Notes under the pieces: model-generated | Databases searched by the model: none | What the model saw: the letters and a program-made list of their open reading frames with translations, nothing else | Told to the model about the DNA's origin: nothing | Position numbers and translations under genes: made by a program | Assembly (NCBI GenBank): GCA_905178155.1 | Contig: CAJINV010000004.1 | Coordinates: 9,270,765 to 9,299,110 of the forward strand | Origin: Amoebophrya sp. A120 | Lineage: Eukaryota > Sar > Dinophyceae > Syndiniales > Amoebophryaceae | DNA: 28,346 nucleotides | Direction: 5' to 3' | Shown: positions 10,901 to 22,500 of the stretch, one piece after another | Layout of the letters: the number at the start of each line of letters is the position of its first letter | How positions within the stretch are numbered: position 1 is the stretch's first letter

Positions 10901-12750
10901 CCCCGGGCAGTTTATCAACTGTAAAAATGTCTGGGTCTGGAAGAACGCGCGATCTGTCATGCTGCTTTTCCATGACCCATGAGGTCTGGAATGCAGGACC
11001 TAGCATGACAGATTCTGCGAGACCTTTCGAATGCCTATCCTGCATGAGAAACTCCCTCCCGACTTGGTTAAAACTGGACGACTTTTGGTAATCATGCAAC
11101 ACAGATTTTTGCGTGCTGCAGATTTAGCATGACAAGTTGCAATCTTGATCTTCCAGACCCAGACATTTTTACATTTGATACAGTTCCGCGGCGTCAGGAG
11201 ACTCCAATTTACCCGAGGTGGACATGGGAACGCTGCAGAAGGTGTTGCAAAGTTTGAGCCAGAAGGGGGCGTCCAGGGGCTCTCGGACCAACGCCTTGGT
11301 TACCAAGGAACAGGCCGCGTCGCTTGTCAGAACGCTCACGGGGTACGGCGGAAGCAGGGTATAATTTTGGTGACTTGATGGACTTACTTTTGCGAAAAAA
11401 TGTATGACTGTGATGTATGTTTGATGCGATGGAGTTAGAGATGGAGTTCAGTCACTGTCGCTCTACGTCTGTTGTTGAAACAGAAAAGATAAAGATACAA
11501 AAAAACTACCTTGCAAAAACTATTATTCTAGAACAAATTTTTCATCCTCCTACAACAACCCTCACAGCACTCGGTGACGAACTTGAAGCCCTCCTCCGTT
11601 TCCCTGCTCGAGTTTCTTTCCCGCTTAGAGGTTTGCTACACCGGGTATAACGTGCAACGCGTCCGCCAAAAGGTGGAATCCGGCATCAAGGAGGGTCCGG
11701 ACGCGGAGCAAACCATTATGAATCTGAAGTTTGGCACGTCCATGGTGGCCACCTGTTTGCGGCTGATCGGCCGCGAGATTTACGCCGAGTCCGAAGACAG
11801 CATCTCCGCGTCGAAGAACACTTTTCAAATTTTCAAGGACGGGGACGTGGATAAAGACGGGCTGCTCTCCCGCGCGGAATTTCTGGAAGTCGTGGACCAG
11901 CTGCTGATGACCTACAAAGATTTTCTCAAAGACTACTTCCTGTCCGGAAAATCCAAGTACAACGTGTCCAGCACCGGCGGGCCGGTGAAGCGCGGGGCTA
12001 AATCCGATTTGCCCGTGGCCTTGCTGGAGGACATTTTCAAGGTGGTAGACGTGACCCGGCAGGGCAAAATCTCCTACCTCGAGTTCCTCCACTGTTTCCA
12101 GCCGTCCGACCGCACGGACGACGTCGTGGGGTTAAGGGACAAAAACAAGGAGAAGCAGAGGACGCTGAAACACCTCAAGCACCCCGCGGAGGAGATCCGG
12201 GTGGCGCTGATGGAGCAGATCTGCGGAGTATTATATTCGAACAAGCAGGCGCTGCACAAAACCTTCCTCTTCTTCGACAAAAACAACAGTCGCAGCGTCT
12301 CGAAAGCGACGTTTTGCAAGGCGGTCAAGTGCTTGAACGTGAGCATCAGTCTGAAGTCGCCACCCTTGACGAACGATCAGATCGAGATGCTCGCCGACCA
12401 CTGCGTGCTCAACAGCGACGACGAAATTGACTACCTGGCGTTCTTATCAAATGTAAAAGTGTCTGGGTCTGGAAGAGTGGAACTTGTGATGCGCATTTCA
12501 GAACATACAAAAATCTCTGATGCATAGGCAGCAAAAGCTGCCCACTTTCTGTCACCAAAATGGCGGATTTGTCATGCGGATTCGGCATTGCGGAAGCTTC
12601 TCGAAACCTGTGACGCTAGAGCTTCCATGCCAGACCTTCTGTGTCATGCAGAAACAGCATGACTCTTCCAGACCCAGACACTTTTACATTTGATAGTTCT
12701 TAAACGCGCTCGTGGTGTGTGACATGTACACCGGTGAGATGTTCGACTGA
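7909..12750 (+). CDS. PPEF/RdgC-like Ser/Thr protein phosphatase with EF-hands (gene B, 7 exons)
   Basis: The CDS joins 7909-8875, 9160-9468, 9701-10227, 10483-10912, 11186-11358, 11568-12444 and 12701-12750: 3333 nt, 1110 aa. ATG 7909 is the first in-frame ATG after an upstream TAG. Order of parts: Ser/Gly-rich N-terminus, coiled coil with [19 protein letters not shown], helical region, PPP core with GDTHG (259), GDIADRG (288), RGNHED spanning intron 1, HGGLS (377) and RSHQ (458), linker with [11 protein letters not shown], then EF-hands. Loop 1, [12 protein letters not shown] (895), is canonical. Loop 2, starting DVTRQGK, is partial. The third ([12 protein letters not shown]) lacks the final acidic residue. 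It is the close paralogue of gene A, collinear throughout, and very probably an active calcium-responsive phosphatase; substrate unknown. Introns 1, 4 and 6 are introners; 2, 3 and 5 are GT-AG. The last exon is only 50 nt. Confidence 0.88.
8876..9159. mobile_element. Introner, distinct TIR type, intron 1 of gene B
   Basis: 284 bp with direct repeat ATCACG (8870-8875 and 9154-9159). The left end TATCCTGAGTAAAAACGTCC pairs with the right end GAGGTTTTTACAGAGGATA. ATTTGTAATGC and GTCATGC motifs occur inside. It interrupts the codon for Glu in the catalytic RGNHED motif, so precise removal is essential for a functional enzyme. One register gives GT at the left but AC at the right; no register gives GT-AG. 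Confidence 0.88.
9469..9700 (+). other. Canonical GT-AG intron 2 of gene B
   Basis: 232 bp, GTATGT...CGACAG. It joins PMEGKG to [17 protein letters not shown]. It is the same site and phase as gene A intron 4, but the intron sequence is unrelated by eye. Confidence 0.92.
10228..10482 (+). other. Canonical GT-AG intron 3 of gene B
   Basis: 255 bp, GTACTG...CAACAG. It joins LAHEKD to [21 protein letters not shown]. Homologous in position to gene A intron 5. Confidence 0.92.
10913..11185 (-). mobile_element. Introner, family A (reverse), intron 4 of gene B
   Basis: 273 bp with direct repeat CAGTT (10908-10912 and 11181-11185). The left arm TATCAACTGTAAAAATGTCT pairs with the right arm ending AGACATTTTTACATTTGATA. 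Reverse-complementing the interior gives GCAACTTGTCATGCTAAATC, then GGAGTTTCTCATGCAGGATA, then TCTGTCATGCTAGG. That is the same order as gene A intron 6, so this copy is inverted relative to the gene. Excision joins [25 protein letters not shown], matching gene A. Confidence 0.9.
11359..11567 (+). other. Canonical GT-AG intron 5 of gene B
   Basis: 209 bp, GTATAA...CACAG. It joins TGYGGSR to [19 protein letters not shown]. Homologous in position to gene A intron 7. Confidence 0.92.
12445..12700 (+). mobile_element. Introner, family A (forward), intron 6 of gene B
   Basis: 256 bp with direct repeat GTTCT (12440-12444 and 12696-12700). The left arm TATCAAATGTAAAAGTGTCT pairs with the right arm AGACACTTTTACATTTGATA, perfectly over 20 bases. 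The interior GAACTTGTGATGC is in forward orientation. Removal joins [20 protein letters not shown], matching FLNALVICDMRTGEMFD of gene A, and restores the true C-terminus. Confidence 0.92.
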
Positions 12751-14222
12751 TCCAGAAGTAGGATGGTGTTGTAGTAGGAAGTTGTGTAGTGCGGGACCGG
12801 GCTGCACTGCATATCTTCATTATCATTTCACGATCTAGCTCTCGTTTCATTATTTTTTTTTCCAATACGACTATTTAGCTCTATTTTGCGCAACTGCATT
12901 TATTTCAATGGATATTACAACTCAAAAGTCGGGCGATGAACAAAGGCGACCCGTTTATTTCAAATTTCTTATTTTCATCGTTTTTCATACGTTAGTTTTT
13001 CTGTTTCTCTCTTTGTTTTCATAACATAACCGTCAACATTCAAGTACGTTAGAAATGTGTTTCATTCAAATAGACATTGTATCATCGGTTTTTTTTACTT
13101 TTCTCATTTTTTAGCAAGACACACTCGTCACATTGACACTCATATTAATTTCGCACTCCCAAAAATAAAGGTAAAAGAGCTTGTTCTTCAGGCGTAATAT
13201 TACATTTCCCTATTCAACGAACCGCCACCTGGTTCTCATTTCCCTAACAGATAGAAAATCCCAATCACAAAAGAACCTCTCCACATCTGTACCCCAGATC
13301 TGCGGAGGATTTTCTTTCCCCCGCATGAGAACTTTTCCTGCTGTCGAACGCACGGTTCATCAAGCAACTTCCCCTTTGTGCTAGTTCACGTCGTATTTTT
13401 ACCTACAACTAAAATTCCCCGTCAACGCGGTAGCGTTGTTTCCTCGCTTAGCGTGGAGCACGGAGCTGGGGCCCGCTGCGTCCTCAGCTTATTGTGTTCA
13501 TCATGTCGTCGCGCCCACGAGGAGTCTTCTTGTCTTCAAATAGCGCACCGACTAGGGCGCGACCAGGTATTAAAGAAAAAACAAAAAGACAGTAGACTTC
13601 GGAAGAATGAGCAAGGTGTAGATGAAATTGAGATCAGAATCACAAATAATGATCGAAGATCCACCTCTCTCGCACGACCTCGTGAAGATGGAAATGACAT
13701 GCAAAAAATTCCATGATCTGAAATGCATGAGGTAGATCCAAAAACTACACCGACGCGCGTGGTCGTTGCCTTCCGGCTCGCTTTGTCTCTCAATATTTTG
13801 CGCGTCAAATTTTCTGTTTCACAGATGACCCACTTCGTGGTCTTTGTCATCAGTTATACCTTCACGACGACCTTTTGTTACAGTACTTTCGAGTTGTAGT
13901 TTTGATTTATTAAGGGACGCATTTCTTGTATCTATGATCGTGATTTTTTGGAAATCCTAATCCAATCTAGCCCTAAGTAGAACATTACGAGGTTCTAACA
14001 GTTCCTGCACCTACTGTATACACAACTTAGTGAGTTGTGCGACGTTATCTTCTTCTTCTGTGACTGTTTTTAATATATTCTAGTATTCGATTTAAATAGA
14101 CCAAGACCATTCGTTCGATCTCAAGGTCGTTTTGAGCGGAAGCAAAAAATCGTTGTCCATCTTGAACTATTGCTCACCGGACTTGTCGTGTGTTGGTCGT
14201 ACTGCCCGACAGGAGCACCATA
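12751..14222. other. Non-coding region between gene B and gene C
   Basis: About 1.47 kb, AT-richer than the coding parts, with many T-runs. No open frame gives a domain-like protein. The best, 13378-13716, is Arg/Ser-rich and unrecognised. No RNA gene or introner was identified. Confidence 0.55.
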
Positions 14223-17200
14223 ATGTCGACAAAAGCCAAGATTTTTACCCGGACGAGGTCCTTCGATCTCAACACGACCTTGGGGACGAGGAAAAAACCA
14301 CTTTCGGTCCTGCTAATGCCCGCCCTGAAGATGTGGGCACTTCTTTCCTGCCTGGTCGGGACGATGGGACCATCTTCGACGTCATTTATGAATTTTTGCG
14401 TAGTTGCAGCACCATACACATACACGACTTCCTCGTCTCAATTTGTTCAGGGAGGTCCAGCCTCCATCACAATCCTGAATGCTCTGAGCGGAAACAAAAT
14501 CACACACCTTTGCGAATTCGAGTTGAGAAGTTGGCTCCTGCAGGGGAAAACGGTTGGGGACTTGCGGGAGCTCGTTTTGCAATCCGACAAGGAGCGCTGG
14601 GGAAGTAGGAGAAGTCGCGTGTCGCTGGTCGTCGACAACAAAAGGAATGAAGAACGTTACCAGCAGCCCGATGTTGCTTCCTCGTCACATATGACATTTC
14701 TCACCGACGATCGTCTTAAACTTGAGGACCTGGGGCTTTGGCTACAGGCCCACCTTGACACGGAACTGGAACGAGTACAACGGCAAGGGGGGGCTGGTCC
14801 ACGAGCTCGTACGGCTGCGCCGATCACGCCCGCCCTAGTGGCTCCTTACTTTCCACCGCGGCCCTCGTCATCCACGATCTTCCGGTCACCAATGCCCACC
14901 TTGTCGTCCATGAGAATGCAAGAACCCTCGAGCTGCTCAGCAGGAAGTCTTTTTTATCAAGAAGAACCTTCCAGCTGGGCCCCCTCAGCTGCACAGCAGC
15001 ACATTGTGATTCTCGCTGGCTACCAAAAGGGCTCGGTCCCACTGCTTCTGCCCTCCAGGACGATCCCTGGTGGTGGTATGTCCAGCAGAACAAGGGCAAG
15101 TTCCTACGTGGAGGAAGTGCAAACCGGTTGGCGGGTCTTCACCCGGCCACAGTTCCTGGTGCTGAAGCTGGTCGGCGCGTACGCGAACTTGCGGGTCGGG
15201 GTGGAGAACCTGTGGAAGACGAAGGACCACGCGGCCGACCTCTCGTTCGCCCTGGCGCTTGTGCAGAAAGCGGCGGAGCTTGGGGTAGTAGATGTGTCAA
15301 GAACAGGAGCATCTAGGCCATTTAATATCTCGAGGATCCCCACTTCGTCGAGTACAACAGCGGAGGAAAAAATATCACCGTTGAAGGCCGACATGATCAA
15401 GTGCAATGGGGAGCGAAGACGCTGGCGTGAGGAAGTGAGGCGGAAGCTGCAAGGGTTTCTTTCGTACGTTGAACGAGAGTCTGCTCATCTCGAGAGCCAT
15501 CGTTCTGCTTCGCCCGCGCGGCCCCAAACAACGTATGATAATGATTGTGATGTCCGCGGTACTTCTACAGGCCCCCACTTGGCGGGAAGCGAAAGTGCAA
15601 GTGGCGAACATCAAGCGCGTTCTGCCTTAGACGTCGACCACGGAAGTAGCACTACCCGGCGCTCAAGAAGAAGACAGAGAAACAGAAAGCAAAACGCACC
15701 TAAAAATGGTACTGAAGCTGCACTGGAGATGAATAAACGAGACGAAGAGCTGGCTCAGTTGCACGCTCAGGTGCGGCAAGCCCTGAGCAGGGCTGCCAAG
15801 AAGAGTATGCTTTTCAAGGACGAAGAGTACCATCGCCAGTTCCGCGGTTGTACTAACGAAAGTGTTAAAAATGTTTCGCGTTTGTGGCAGGAGTTCACCA
15901 AGCTGATAAACGACTTGCGGGTGCAAAGTGGTAAAAATTGGATCGGCGTGGACCCGCAGACGGAACGGCCGGCGGAAAGCGGATCTGAGGACCGGTCAAC
16001 AGTTTTGCAGCCCTACTACGAGGGACTGCTCAATGGCGAAATGAAAGAGCAAACTACGCTTTTGGACCAAATAAAGACAGAGTTTACGGACGCAAGTTAT
16101 GCGACGTTTGTTGATGAACTTTTGCACGGCACGGAAAAAGACCTGGAATATTTTTACCACGGTCGTGAGCAGTCGTCTTCTTTTTACAGCAAGAACTCCG
16201 CGTTGTCCGCACGAGTAGTAGAAAATGAGGATCTACAGCACGAGCGGGCGAGGAGATCTTCTTCAGACCTTTCTCATGACGGAGATGAAAGCTCCTGCCG
16301 AGGGGCGGCCATAAAGATGATCCCTCCGACCGCCGCGTCGAGTAGTACTAGTACAGCAGCTCTGGTGGGACGACGGACAATACCTACTGCTTCAGGTTCC
16401 CCTCCAGGTCGTGGGTTTTTTTTTACGAAAGAAGCGGTGATTCGCGACGGGTTGCGATTTCTCCTGAAATCTGCCGCCGCGACGAAGAAAATGCGCAGCA
16501 AGCTGAAAAAGTTGTGTGACGAACTCTTTCTCCGGGTAATCCGTCCGACCGTCAGGCGGTGGCTGCCGGGCTTGGAATTGGAGACGCTGCCGCAGGACCT
16601 GAAGCCCATCCCAGACCTCCTGGACCGCCCCCGGAAGTTGTATGCGCGAAGCGGAAACGTACCCAACCTACAACGTCTTCCGTGGCAACTTCAGGAAGCA
16701 CTTCTTGCAGGTGGTCCTGCTCAACCCTTGACGGACGAGCAGCGGCTGCAGCTGCTGCGTGGGATGTTGACGGTGGACCCGCCGCTGAAATATGCCGCAA
16801 ATCACCCGGTGGCAGAGGCCTGGGCTCGCGAGGGCAAAGACGTCAAAGAGTTTTTCGAGATGGATCTCTCCGATAATTTCGAACTGGTCGACCTGAAAGC
16901 GGATTATCAGAGGGACTATTTCTGGGTCATAACAGCTAGATACGGAAAAAATGGTGAAAATATTATTGGCACACCATCAAACGGACGACAATCAAAAGCT
17001 TCTGGCCCGGATGGGCGAGATGAACGAGAAATACGTCATTCGAAGATATTTGAGTTCGAGTACCGATATAAAGCGGGCGTGGGCACGGAGGCAAAATTAG
17101 ATATGTTGAATATCAAACCATATGACAGAAGCAATAGGGCGCTCAGACTCGAAGAGCTTCGGGTCAAGAAGCTCCTTCTGGTGCGGATTATGCGGAACAA

Positions 17201-17684
17201 CTCTAGCAGCAGCGCCACCGTCTTCACAGATGTATCGACAGTAAATTTCCCGTACACGTACAAATGCCGTCTCCGCATGACAAAACTTGGCTTCGATCCT
17301 AGTTTAGCATGACAAGTTTTACGCTCCAAATTGGTGAAATTTGTGTTGCATCTTGTACATGTACGGGAAATTTGTATTGCATAAGATGAAGCAGAAGAGT
17401 ACGAGGAATATGAGCCTGCTGCTCTTTGGACCTGGTCCCGAAGTTTTTCTTTAGGAAACGAGCTGGAGCTGCGGCAAAGCAGCAACGAGCTGCCGGGAGG
17501 GATCACGTTCAAAAAGCTTAAACTCGTAGCCACGGCGGACGTCACCGACGAACCGGGGAAGGTCTCCCCAATGCCCCACAAGGTCATCGACCCGGAGCTT
17601 TACGCGACAGCAGACGACGCGGCTGAGGCGGCGGAAAAAGCCTTAGCGTCAGGCCTCCTGCTGCCGCAATCGCTCCTTTATTAA
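14223..17684 (+). CDS. Large protein of unknown function with a possible ubiquitin-like N-terminal domain (gene C, 2 exons)
   Basis: The CDS joins 14223-17232 and 17389-17684: 3306 nt, 1101 aa. I do not recognise the family. The frame is open further 5' (to about 14190) but has no earlier ATG. Residues about 24-65 hold a hydrophobic stretch (SVLLMPALKMWALLSCLVG) that could be a signal or anchor, particularly if a Met near 36-42 is the real start. Residues about 80-170 (ITILNALSG...KTVGDLRELV...DDRLKLEDLGL) resemble a ubiquitin-like fold by pattern only. The middle is rich in Ser, Arg and Glu with predicted-helix segments. The C-terminal third (about 740-1000) is more ordered, with FLLKSAAATKKMRSKLKKLCDELF and DNFELVDLKADYQRDYFWVITARY. 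One introner interrupts it. It separates phosphatase genes B and D but is unrelated to them. The exon 2 junction rests on element structure and frame, not on a paralogue. Confidence 0.72.
17233..17388. mobile_element. Introner, distinct TIR type, intron 1 of gene C
   Basis: 156 bp with direct repeat AGATG (17228-17232 and 17384-17388). It begins TAT and ends ATA like the others. An inverted repeat AAATTTCCCGTACACGTACA / TGTACATGTACGGGAAATTT lies about 10 bases in from each end. GCATGACAAG and ATTTGTRTTGC motifs occur inside. Its removal extends the open frame by 98 more codons to TAA 17682-17684, with EAEEYEEYEP across the junction. Confidence 0.82.
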
Positions 17685-19527
17685 GCTGGAATGGGTGTGA
17701 AGTTGTCTCGCGAACTCTTTCTTGAGTGGACACTGCATTGATTTAATACTTAAATGAAACGGCTCCACGCCCACCTCCTCCGTATGAAGTGCATTGATGT
17801 CGACTCAGACCAACGACGAAGGTCAACGCCCCGTCATCCATACTTAGAAAGTAGAATTGCATGATGCATCAAAGTAGCAAAGATTGGTGTGCCTCTAGCG
17901 GCCTCAAAGTCATCGAGTGAACAGCAACGAATGAACATGAAGAGTGAAGAACAAATTAGCATGTTAATTGAAATTTTAGATTTTATGACGTGGTTTGTTA
18001 GTACATGTACAAGCAACAAAGGTTCGCCTCTATAGAGATGGGTGTAACAAATGTGATAAACTTAAACTTTGCAGCAGCCCAGTTGCTGCACGACGGCGTT
18101 TAATATTTTGCGGCTTAGCCTTCGAAGACGAAAGAACATAGACTTGTTGTTATTTTCATTCATATACCCATTTTTTGTTTTTCCCTTTCCCTGCAAAAGA
18201 GGGTGGTTCGAACTGATAGACGTGCAGTTTTGTAGCAAGTTAGTAGTCTTGGACCACTTTACTTCGAAAAAAAACCAAAATGCAACTGCAGGGGCAGAAG
18301 CAAACCAATTTTTCGGAAATTTCCTGACCACGGAAATGAAATTTATGCTAAGTAGGCTAGTTTTCATTTTTTGGACTCTTGGCGTTGGATCGAACTCGAA
18401 GCATTACTTTTTCTTTTCTTTGCTGGCCATACTCTTCCTGGTACTGGTTTAAGTACCCCATGCAAGAAGAGGAGCCGACCAAGTAGGGCACAATCATATA
18501 GTTTGTGAAAGAAGAAGAACGAAACGAACCCACGACCACCAGACAACACAAGGTAGAAGCATGAAAGCCAACACATCTTAAAGTGCCCCCTTCTACTGGC
18601 CTTCAACCAGAGAAACATATTTTCGTTCATTCACTTTCTGCTCTTTCAGTATGAATTTCGGTTCACTCTTCAACACAGTCTCGTCTCCTATATCCGCGAC
18701 GAGCCACCTCAGCCTATGGCTCCGTCTCCGATCGGTTCGTTACAAGGAAAGTCGTAGCGTCCTCGTCGTCCTCGTAATAATGTGGCCTTCGTCGTCGTGA
18801 TCATGTGTCGCCGCTCATTTATAAATGTGTAGTTTTTGTTCACGTTTACGATGCATCGTCTGTTATTTCGTTCGCTTGTTGTACAGAACACCTTGGTTGT
18901 TCATCTGCGTGCTCGTGCTGTCTTGGTCTTTCTCGTCGTGTATGCTTTACATACTACCTGGACCGAGGACCACCTCGCGACACCTACGTCCCCGCTTCTT
19001 TCTCGTGCTATCGTGGCATCGCTATCTTCACATCGCTATCAAATCTGAACGACCTTATGCATTTGTTTTCACCTGTTTGAACTGTTTCGTGTTCGTCTCG
19101 TCCTTCTCCTTTCCTTTCCATTTTTTCGTTTAGCTCGTTGTACTCATTGTTATTACCTCTCAATTTCGGCACTCACCTTTTTGCATGTCATGAAGCGTTT
19201 TTTTTTTTTCATGCCACCAGGTGATATAGTAGTAGTACCCTGTTCCTGTTGTTCACATTATAGCGTTTTTTATAACCCCACTCCCTTGCCCGATGCCGCC
19301 CCCCTTGTGCATTTGCAAGTTTGATGTTTCTGTAGTTTCCTACACTCTTATGTAGTGCTGGTCACACATCATCTCTCGATTCCTGTAAAGAACTGATGTA
19401 CGACTGTAAGCGATTTATTTGTTGGCAAGAATAACACCCCCCCCTGCACCAGTTACATTTTTGGTTCTGTGAAAATGCCAACTTTCGCAAGATCAACAAG
19501 AAGGTAGACACGATCACAAACCTCAAG
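17685..19527. other. Non-coding region between gene C and gene D
   Basis: About 1.84 kb. The right part, from about 18800, is T/C-rich, with open frames whose translations are Ser/Phe/Leu-rich and repeat-like. No gene is supported on either strand. An in-frame TAA at 19432-19434 lies upstream of the gene D ATG with no intervening ATG. CACCAG near 19450 and CTCAAG directly before the ATG could be leader-acceptor or leader-relic signals, but both are too short to rely on. Confidence 0.55.
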
Positions 19528-22500
19528 ATGTTGCAGAAGAAGACTAACAGCACCGCATTCCTGTCGCTGAAGAGCAATGCTACGGCTACCTCCACCGACC
19601 CAGAACGTCGCGGCACGACGACCGTGCCAAGCAGTGTTAGCTCCGGCCTGTCCTCGGTCGGCTCGCGGTTTTCCATAGCCAGCAACAAGACCGAAGGAGG
19701 ACATCAAGCGGGCTCTTCTGGGCGAACGTCTTCTGATACAACGGCTGGCGCAGCTGTTGTAGGTGTACAACAGCATCACCATCATCATAGGGACAAGTCC
19801 AATGCTGCCTTGCAGAAGCAGCTTGAGCACTGCCTGCAAATCTTCGAGTCGGTGGAGGAGCAGAAAGCGACGACCCAGTCCGCGCTGAGCGCCAAAATGC
19901 TGCACGCTTTGATGCTCTCGGAGGAGCAGCACGAGCGCGAACGGCGGGCGGGAAAGCACCCGGCATTCGGGTCTCTGCAGAGTAAGGAGCCGGTAGTGCC
20001 ACCACCTGGAGGAGGTGCAGCTCCATCTTCCGGAAGAAGCTCGCCGAGGGGGGGAGTTGTAGTACCTACTACTGGAGTTGTTGTGGGCGCCGGTGGAGAT
20101 CAGAGCGCGGCAACCGCGACAAGTAGCGACCCCGACTTGCCGACAGGTCGTGGTCCCAGACCGAGACCGTCTGCCGCCGAAAACGCAGCGGGATTCGCTT
20201 CCTTTTCTCCGCAGCTCGTCACGGTCCCGGGTTCTCTCGACCCGCACACAGCAGACGAAGACCAACAGCACCGCAACAAGAACAAGGGGGACGAAATTAC
20301 AGGTAGTAAAACATCTTCAGCTACAGGAAGTAGAAATATTACCAGTAGTCCCTCCGCAACTACTACCTCCTCCTCCTATCAGAAGCCTTTAGTATCTGTA
20401 TCCCCACAAGCTGTAAGTAGTAAATCCTCGCCTGCCACCTCGGGCACGACAACCAGCAGTCCCCGGCCCAGCAAAGGAGCCATGACAGCTGCCCGGAGTG
20501 GGTCGTTCCAACAGCAGCGAAGCAAGAAGCAAAGCCTGCGCCATGCGACGTCCTGGTACAACCAGTCACTGTTGCTGAAAAAGGACCACTTTGTCAAGCA
20601 GTGGGAGGAAACTTTTCCGGACTGCCCGAAAATCACCCATCCGCAGCAACAGCCCGGCATGGGTGAGCATTGGTCATTTGTGACGGTCCGGGAGTTGATC
20701 AACCACTTCCAGAAACTCCCGGAGCAACCCTTGCACCCGTATTTTGTCATGCGGCTGCTGTCCGACGCGGAAAGGCTGATGACGAAGAAGCACAACAACG
20801 CGGTCTTCCAGCTCACAGACAAAAGTTTATACTTCTCAGGAAGCGGTACAACTAGAGGTAGTGAAAAGAAAAAGTCAGGGAATAAAGTGGAAACAACAGC
20901 AGGAGCTGCTGCAACTTCTGCAGCAGTTGCACTTGCAGCGGAAGTAAATACTAAAGACATAAAGCAAGAACCTTCCAAGTCCTCCGCCCCGACTTCGCGC
21001 CTGATCATCGTCGGCGACACGCACGGGCAATTGGAGGATGTGTTGTGGATTTTCTACAAAAATGGGCTTCCCTCGGCGGAAAATCAGTACCTTTTTAACG
21101 GGGACATCGCCGACCGCGGGTTTTACTCAATCGAGATTTTTCTGTTGGTGTTTTCGTTGATGCTCATCTTCCCCAACCACGTGCACATCAACCGGGGCAA
21201 CCACGAGGACGCGAACATGAACATGGACCCGCACAGCGGGGGCTTCTACGGGGAGTTGATCGCGAAATACGGGACGCAGCTCGGGCAGTCGATCTACCAC
21301 CAAATGCTACGGAACTACGCGGTGATGCCGCTGGCGACGTTGTTGAAAGAGTCGAAAATTTTCATCGTCCACGGGGGTTTGTCGCGGGTGACGGATAATT
21401 TCCTACAGACCCTCTTAACCTTGGACCGGCAAACCCGGTGCTGCTACGCGATCCCGGATACGCCGAGTCACAGCAATCCGGAAACTTGCTTTTTAGATGC
21501 GATGTGGGCGGACCCGGCGCCGGACGAGGGGGACCGGTCCATCGGAATCTCGCCGTCGAGTCGGGGGCCGCAGCTGATTCAGTTTGGAAAGGATGTGACG
21601 AAAAAGTTTTTGAAGCAATCCGACTGCAAACTCGTGATCCGTTCGCACCAACTGCCCGACAACAACGATGGTGTGCAATTTCACCACGATAGGAGGCTGA
21701 TCACCGTCTTTTCGGCTTCGAATTATTGTGGGATCCACGGGAACCAGGGCGCCATCTTGGTTCTGACCAGGCACGAGGAAGGGGGCCCGCATTTGGAAGT
21801 CGAGCGGCATTTTTCTCCGAGTTTTGAGCAATTGAAAGAGGTGGATTTCTTCGCCAGTTATGGAGAAACATATGGAAATGCCATGGGAGCAGGAGCCGCA
21901 GCTAGTGCTCGTGATTCAAAAAGAGCAGGAATTACGAAAAGCTTGGTTCCGCAGGGGACCATTGGACGAATTGCGGTGGAGGACCGAGGAGCAGGAAGGG
22001 CGGACACATCTGAAGAACTACAGGTAGTTGACGAGGAGGAGGGGGACCAAAATAAAAATACCAAAAAATCTCCTGCTGCGGCATCGGCTTCTGCTCCGGA
22101 AAAATTGCTATCCTCTTCCCCGCGCACCTCCGCTCTGGAAATGGAAAAGAAGGCGATGGCCAAACTGCGTAGCGGCGCTCTAGGTCGCCTCCGGAAGAAA
22201 AAGCTCACCTACGAGGTGAAAACCCGGTTTTCCAGGATCCTGGTGGAAAACAAGCAAGCGCTCTGGAAATACTGGCTCGCGATCGAGCATCAAGGGCAGC
22301 AACAGCAGCAGCAGCATGGAGGACCACGACGAACTTCCACCAGTGACTTGTCTGACCGTTCGAGTGACAGTATCCGGAACTCAAGTAGGCCCAGAAAATC
22401 TAACACACCCGACGGAATGATCACGCAGCAGAGTTGGTCCGACGGAATCGTCTCGATCGCCGGTGCGCCGGATATGAAGGAGCTGCCCTGGGGAAAGCTG

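Noticed and set aside
18195-18215. GGTTCGAACTG resembling a tRNA T-loop
   Set aside because: The flanking bases do not form the T-stem, and no anticodon arm or acceptor stem is found upstream.
18069-18452. 127-codon frame with hydrophobic Phe/Leu-rich ends
   Set aside because: It lies in an AT- and T-rich intergenic stretch; no conserved motif or start context, and the hydrophobicity follows from T-runs.
19453-20271. 272-codon open frame on the minus strand
   Set aside because: It lies opposite gene D exon 1, whose frame is supported by homology to genes A and B; its translation is Arg/Ser-rich with no domain.
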